Source: CAYLLN01 sp036496265
Lineage (GTDB): Bacteria; Planctomycetota; Planctomycetia; Pirellulales; Pirellulaceae
Assembly (NCBI GenBank): GCA_036496265.1
Contig: DASXLL010000352.1
Location: 1-8,376 of the forward strand
DNA length: 8,376 bases
Reading direction: 5' to 3'
The position numbers and the translations under genes are program-made. Below, piece after piece: positions 5,418-8,376 of this stretch. The notes under the pieces are model-generated. The model was not told the DNA's origin and did no database searches. It was given only the letters and a program-made list of their open reading frames with translations. How positions within the stretch are numbered: the stretch's first letter is position 1; each line of letters starts with the position of its first letter.

Positions 5418-7916
5418 ATGAGACGCGCTTCTTTTTGGCCAGCGATGGCCGGGTTGTTGTTGCTGGTTAGCCCTGGCTGGGCACAGAAAGTGATTTCGCC
5501 GGCGGAGCATTTGGGGCATCCGGTTGGGGCGGATTTTAAATTGCCCGGTTGGAAGGTGGTCAGCGATTATTACCGGCATCTGGCGAGTGAGAGCCCGCAT
5601 GTGAAGCTGGAAAGCGTTGGGAAGACAACGGAGGGGCGGGATTTTTTGGTGGCGACGATTTCGTCGGAGGAGAATCTGGATCGGTTGGATGAAATCAAAC
5701 GGTATACGAAGCAGATCGCCGATCCGCGGGGGTTGAACAATGCCGATAAGCGGCAGGCGGTGGCGCGGGGTAAGGTCGTACTGTTTATTACGCCGGCGAT
5801 GCATTCGACGGAGGTGGCAGCGACGCAGATGGGGATGGAGTTCGCTTGGTTATTGGCGACTTCGGAGGAAGAGCCGTGGAAAACGGCGCGGCAGACGACG
5901 GTTGTCGTGATGACGCCGACGCTGAATCCGGATGGGCTCGACCATGTGTCGGAGTGGTATCTCAAAAACGTGCAGACGCCGTATGAAGGAACGGCACTGC
6001 CGAAGCTTTATCAGTACTACACGGGGCATGACAACAACCGCGATTGGTTCATGCTGACGCAGGCGGAGACGCGGCATTTGAGCAAGCTGATTTATCAGGA
6101 CTGGCATCCGCAGATTCTGTGGGATGTGCATCAGCAGGGGAATCTTGAGGAGCGGATGTTTGTGCCGCCGTTCAAGGACCCGCTGAATGCGAACATCGAT
6201 CCGCTGACGGTGGCGGCGGTGAATCTGGTGGGCACGCGAGCGGTGCTGGATATGACGCGGGATGGGCTGACGGGGATTGCGACGGGTGTGTCGTATGACA
6301 ATTGGTATGTGGGCGGGAACCGGAATGTGCCGACGCGGCACCACATCATTGGCATTCTGACGGAGGCGGCGTCGGCGAATCTGGCGTCGCCGGTGTTTCA
6401 GCCGGCGACGGCGCTGAAAAATCCGTTAGGGAAGGGTAAGTACGACCGGTCGAACCAGTTTGTCGATCCGTGGCCGGGTGGGTGGTGGCGGGTTCGCAAT
6501 ATCATCGATTACGAGTTGGCATTTGGGCGGTCGCTGCTCTCAAGCATCAATCGTGAGCCGCGGCTGTGGCTTTCGAACGCGATGCGGGCGGCGGAGCGGA
6601 GCATGGAGCGGGCGAAAAGTGGTACGCAGGCTTGGTTGATTCCGAATGACAATCTCGATCGCAGTGCGGTGCGGCGGTTGATTGAGGCGCTGCTGGGAAC
6701 GGGTGTTGAAGTACACGTCAGCAAAGAGTCGTTCTCTGCAGATGGTCGCGAATATCCGGCGGGGACGATTGTGCTGCGGACGGATCAGCCGTATGGCGGC
6801 TATGTCAAGGACCTTTTCGAGCTGCAGAAGTTTCCGCCGGAGGAGAAGCCGTATGACACGTGTGGGTGGACGTTGCCACTGTTGCTTGGTGTGCGGCGCG
6901 TGGAAGTGATTGGTGAACTGAAGGCCGAGCTGCAGCTTGCGACGACGGCGGAAGAGGCGCTGGCGGGATTTCGGGGGGATGAGCGAGTGGCTGGGAGCGA
7001 TGGGGAACTGTTGTCGTCGGTCGATGGGGATAGTTGGACGGCGGTTGTGCGGGACTTGCAAGCGAGCCGGTCCGTCCGACTTTTTGGCAAGGGTTCGCAA
7101 GCGGGACTGTTCAATCGCGGCGATGCCACTTCGACGGCCGACGACATTACCTCCGCTCGCATGCCGCGGATTGGCGTTTATGCGCCGTGGACCGGGAGCA
7201 TGGACGAAGGTTGGCTGCGGTGGACGCTGGATCATTTCAAGATTCCGTTTGTCACGGTTCGCAACGAGACGGTGCGGGCGGGTGAGCTGCGCGATTTGGT
7301 CGATGTGTTGGTGATTCCGGATGTGACGCGGCGCAGTTTGGATGACGGGCGGGAGCTTGGGTCGGCGCCGAGTGAGTTGACGGGTGGGTTGGCGCCGGAG
7401 GGGGCGATTGCGATTGAGGCGTTTGTGCGGGAGGGAGGCAAGTTGGTGGCGTGGGCCGATTCGTGCTCGTGGGTGGTCGAGCAGTTTGGGTTGCCGGTCG
7501 TCGAGGTGACTGGGGAATCGTCGGGCAAGGGATTTTTGTGCCCGGGATCAGTGTTGCGCGGGGTTGTCGAGCCAAACCGGATGACGGCGGGGCTGCCGCA
7601 TGATGTATCGGTGTTCTTCGATAATTCCAAAGCTTGGCGGGAGATGACGAAGGCGGAAATGGATAAGGGGCAGATCACGGCGAAGGGGGTGCGAACGCTG
7701 CTGCGGTATGCGCCGAATCGGTTGTTGCTGTCGGGGAAGGTGGATCAGCCGGAGGTGATTGAGGGGCGGTCGGCATGGATTTCGGCCCGGCATGGGGACG
7801 GGACGATTCATTTGTTTGGTTTCTCGCCGCATTTCCGCGGGTGGACGCAGCAGACGATGCATTTGCTGTTTCGGGCGCTGATTCTTTCGGAGGCCAGCGA
7901 GGCGGACCGGCGCTAA
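5418..7916 (+). CDS. Secreted M14 zinc carboxypeptidase-like protein with C-terminal amidotransferase-like domain
   Basis: An 832-aa exported metallopeptidase. Residues 1-22 are a signal peptide ending GWA, before QKV. The M14 domain covers about 45-335. Zinc ligands are H129 and E132 (PAMHSTEVA) and H238 (WDVHQQG). N207-R208 in DNNRDWF match the substrate carboxylate-binding Asn-Arg pair of the family, and E316 in GILTEAAS is the likely catalytic glutamate. The VHQQG...VPPFKDPLNANIDP block is typical of large bacterial M14 proteins. A middle region (about 340-560) contains REYPAGTIVLRTDQPYGGYV. The last part, about 582-825, begins MPRIGVYAPWTGSMDEGWLR and has DVLVIPD (629-635) and FVREGGKLVAW (669-679), resembling a class I glutamine amidotransferase-like Rossmann fold. 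No nucleophile-elbow cysteine is visible; C683 in WADSCSW is not in that context, so the domain is probably structural or ligand-binding. Intact zinc ligands suggest an active enzyme of unknown substrate. Confidence 0.92.
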   Translation: MRRASFWPAMAGLLLLVSPGWAQKVISPAEHLGHPVGADFKLPGWKVVSDYYRHLASESPHVKLESVGKTTEGRDFLVATISSEENLDRLDEIKRYTKQIADPRGLNNADKRQAVARGKVVLFITPAMHSTEVAATQMGMEFAWLLATSEEEPWKTARQTTVVVMTPTLNPDGLDHVSEWYLKNVQTPYEGTALPKLYQYYTGHDNNRDWFMLTQAETRHLSKLIYQDWHPQILWDVHQQGNLEERMFVPPFKDPLNANIDPLTVAAVNLVGTRAVLDMTRDGLTGIATGVSYDNWYVGGNRNVPTRHHIIGILTEAASANLASPVFQPATALKNPLGKGKYDRSNQFVDPWPGGWWRVRNIIDYELAFGRSLLSSINREPRLWLSNAMRAAERSMERAKSGTQAWLIPNDNLDRSAVRRLIEALLGTGVEVHVSKESFSADGREYPAGTIVLRTDQPYGGYVKDLFELQKFPPEEKPYDTCGWTLPLLLGVRRVEVIGELKAELQLATTAEEALAGFRGDERVAGSDGELLSSVDGDSWTAVVRDLQASRSVRLFGKGSQAGLFNRGDATSTADDITSARMPRIGVYAPWTGSMDEGWLRWTLDHFKIPFVTVRNETVRAGELRDLVDVLVIPDVTRRSLDDGRELGSAPSELTGGLAPEGAIAIEAFVREGGKLVAWADSCSWVVEQFGLPVVEVTGESSGKGFLCPGSVLRGVVEPNRMTAGLPHDVSVFFDNSKAWREMTKAEMDKGQITAKGVRTLLRYAPNRLLLSGKVDQPEVIEGRSAWISARHGDGTIHLFGFSPHFRGWTQQTMHLLFRALILSEASEADRR

Positions 7917-8073
7917 AGTTGGAGATTTTTTCTGGCGGTCGACGTTGTAATTCGTGTTCCGGGCGGCGACTTTTTGATTTGTGTCGCGATCGACTTGAGC
8001 GAGGCCTAAGTGGCTAGTTGGCCCGTCAGAAATGGCGGGACTTTGTCACGCGACGAGGGTTAGAATCAGGGGC

Positions 8074-8319
8074 ATGCGATTCTATCAAATCAGCCTGCGG
8101 ACGATCCTGGAGGCGGTTTTCGTTCTAGCCGTTCTCTTGGCGTTCATCTACTGGCGAAACGTGCCGCGCCGCGATCTAGGGCGCTATCAAGTGATAAGCG
8201 CTGATGCCCAACGGCTGATATTTATTGACACTTCAACCGGCAAAATGTGGCAGCGCGTTTTCGATGGGTCGGAGTGGCGACCGCTTCCGACCCCGACCGA
8301 TCCGGGAAAGTCAGATTAG
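8074..8319 (+). CDS. Small single-pass membrane protein, hypothetical (81 aa)
   Basis: The protein starts MRFYQISLRTILEAVFVLAV. Residues about 10-27 form one membrane helix ending IYWR, and the remaining 50 or so residues are soluble. The soluble part has GRYQVISADAQRLIFIDTST followed by GKMWQRVFDGSEWRPL, a short beta pattern ending in a D-T-x-T-G-x-x-W motif seen in various small bacterial proteins. The frame is open from ATG 8032, but the start at 8074 was preferred because the residues before it (MAGLCHATRVRIRG) look non-conserved and the MRFYQISLRT opening is typical of planctomycete membrane proteins. An AGGGG lies unusually close, one base before the ATG. The gene begins 157 bp after the M14 stop. 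No function can be assigned. Confidence 0.72.
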   Translation: MRFYQISLRTILEAVFVLAVLLAFIYWRNVPRRDLGRYQVISADAQRLIFIDTSTGKMWQRVFDGSEWRPLPTPTDPGKSD

Positions 8320-8327
8320 GACACTAT

Positions 8328-8375
8328 CTATTCATGCCAGGCTGTTTGTTCATCTTCAACGAATAGAGGCCTGGC
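8328..8375. other. Crossed complementary segments after the last gene (possible pseudoknot)
   Basis: CTATTC (8328-8333) is complementary to GAATAG (8361-8366), and GCCAGGC (8336-8342) to GCCTGGC (8369-8375). The order is A-B-A'-B', which can pair as a pseudoknot or as two alternative hairpins. The spacers are 2 nt on both sides (8334-8335 and 8367-8368). The GCCAGGC/GCCTGGC pair alone could also be a simple terminator stem for the 8074-8319 gene. The element touches the window edge, so what follows is unseen. Confidence 0.3.
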
Positions 8376-8376
8376 T

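Noticed and set aside
4731..5804. A 357-aa minus-strand frame across the sulfatase-M14 boundary
   Set aside because: It overlaps two genes with clear catalytic motifs, and its Arg/Pro/Ser-rich translation is a codon-bias shadow.
7939..7975. Possible terminator GTCG...CGAC followed by TTTTT after the M14 gene
   Set aside because: The stem is only 4 bp with a loop of about 25 nt, too weak to support.

Overview
The window reads as part of a planctomycete chromosome, probably of the Pirellulales type. This is inferred from gene content, not from a marker gene. The supporting signs are a YidC insertase carrying a PDZ domain, an iduronate-2-sulfatase-like secreted sulfatase, a large secreted M14 metallopeptidase, small membrane proteins with an 'xISLRTxL'-like N-terminus, high GC, and start codons that mostly lack a Shine-Dalgarno sequence.

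Layout. Positions 2-130 (+) hold the C-terminal end of a HigA-like antitoxin, cut by the window edge. Positions 146-889 (-) encode an unrecognised six-helix membrane protein, convergent with the antitoxin. Positions 890-1223 are a 334-bp gene-free stretch with a perfect 14-bp hairpin and a degenerate GGGGTC-type repeat. Positions 1224-3623 (-) are yidC (799 aa, GTG start). Positions 3624-3889 form a divergent intergenic region holding a 19-bp perfect inverted repeat that resembles a REP/RAYT-type element. Positions 3890-5338 (+) encode the sulfatase and 5418-7916 (+) the M14 peptidase. Positions 8074-8319 (+) encode a small single-pass membrane protein, and the window ends in a short stretch with crossed complementary segments.

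Function. YidC is housekeeping: it inserts membrane proteins and helps them fold. Its odd feature is the PDZ domain placed inside the extracytoplasmic domain. The sulfatase and the M14 peptidase both have signal peptides, lie in the same direction 79 bp apart and share a strongly G/T-ending codon style. They could be co-expressed exported enzymes acting on sulfated glycans or glycopeptides, but this pairing is inferred from position only. The other genes are a toxin-antitoxin remnant at the edge and two lineage-type membrane proteins of unknown role.

The plus strand looks G-rich across about 1200-7900 whichever strand is coding, so the codon differences between yidC and its neighbours look like replication-strand bias rather than gene transfer. 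I see no CRISPR array, tRNA, rRNA, insertion sequence or clear new multi-gene system. The least ordinary items are the PDZ-containing YidC and the two intergenic palindromes.
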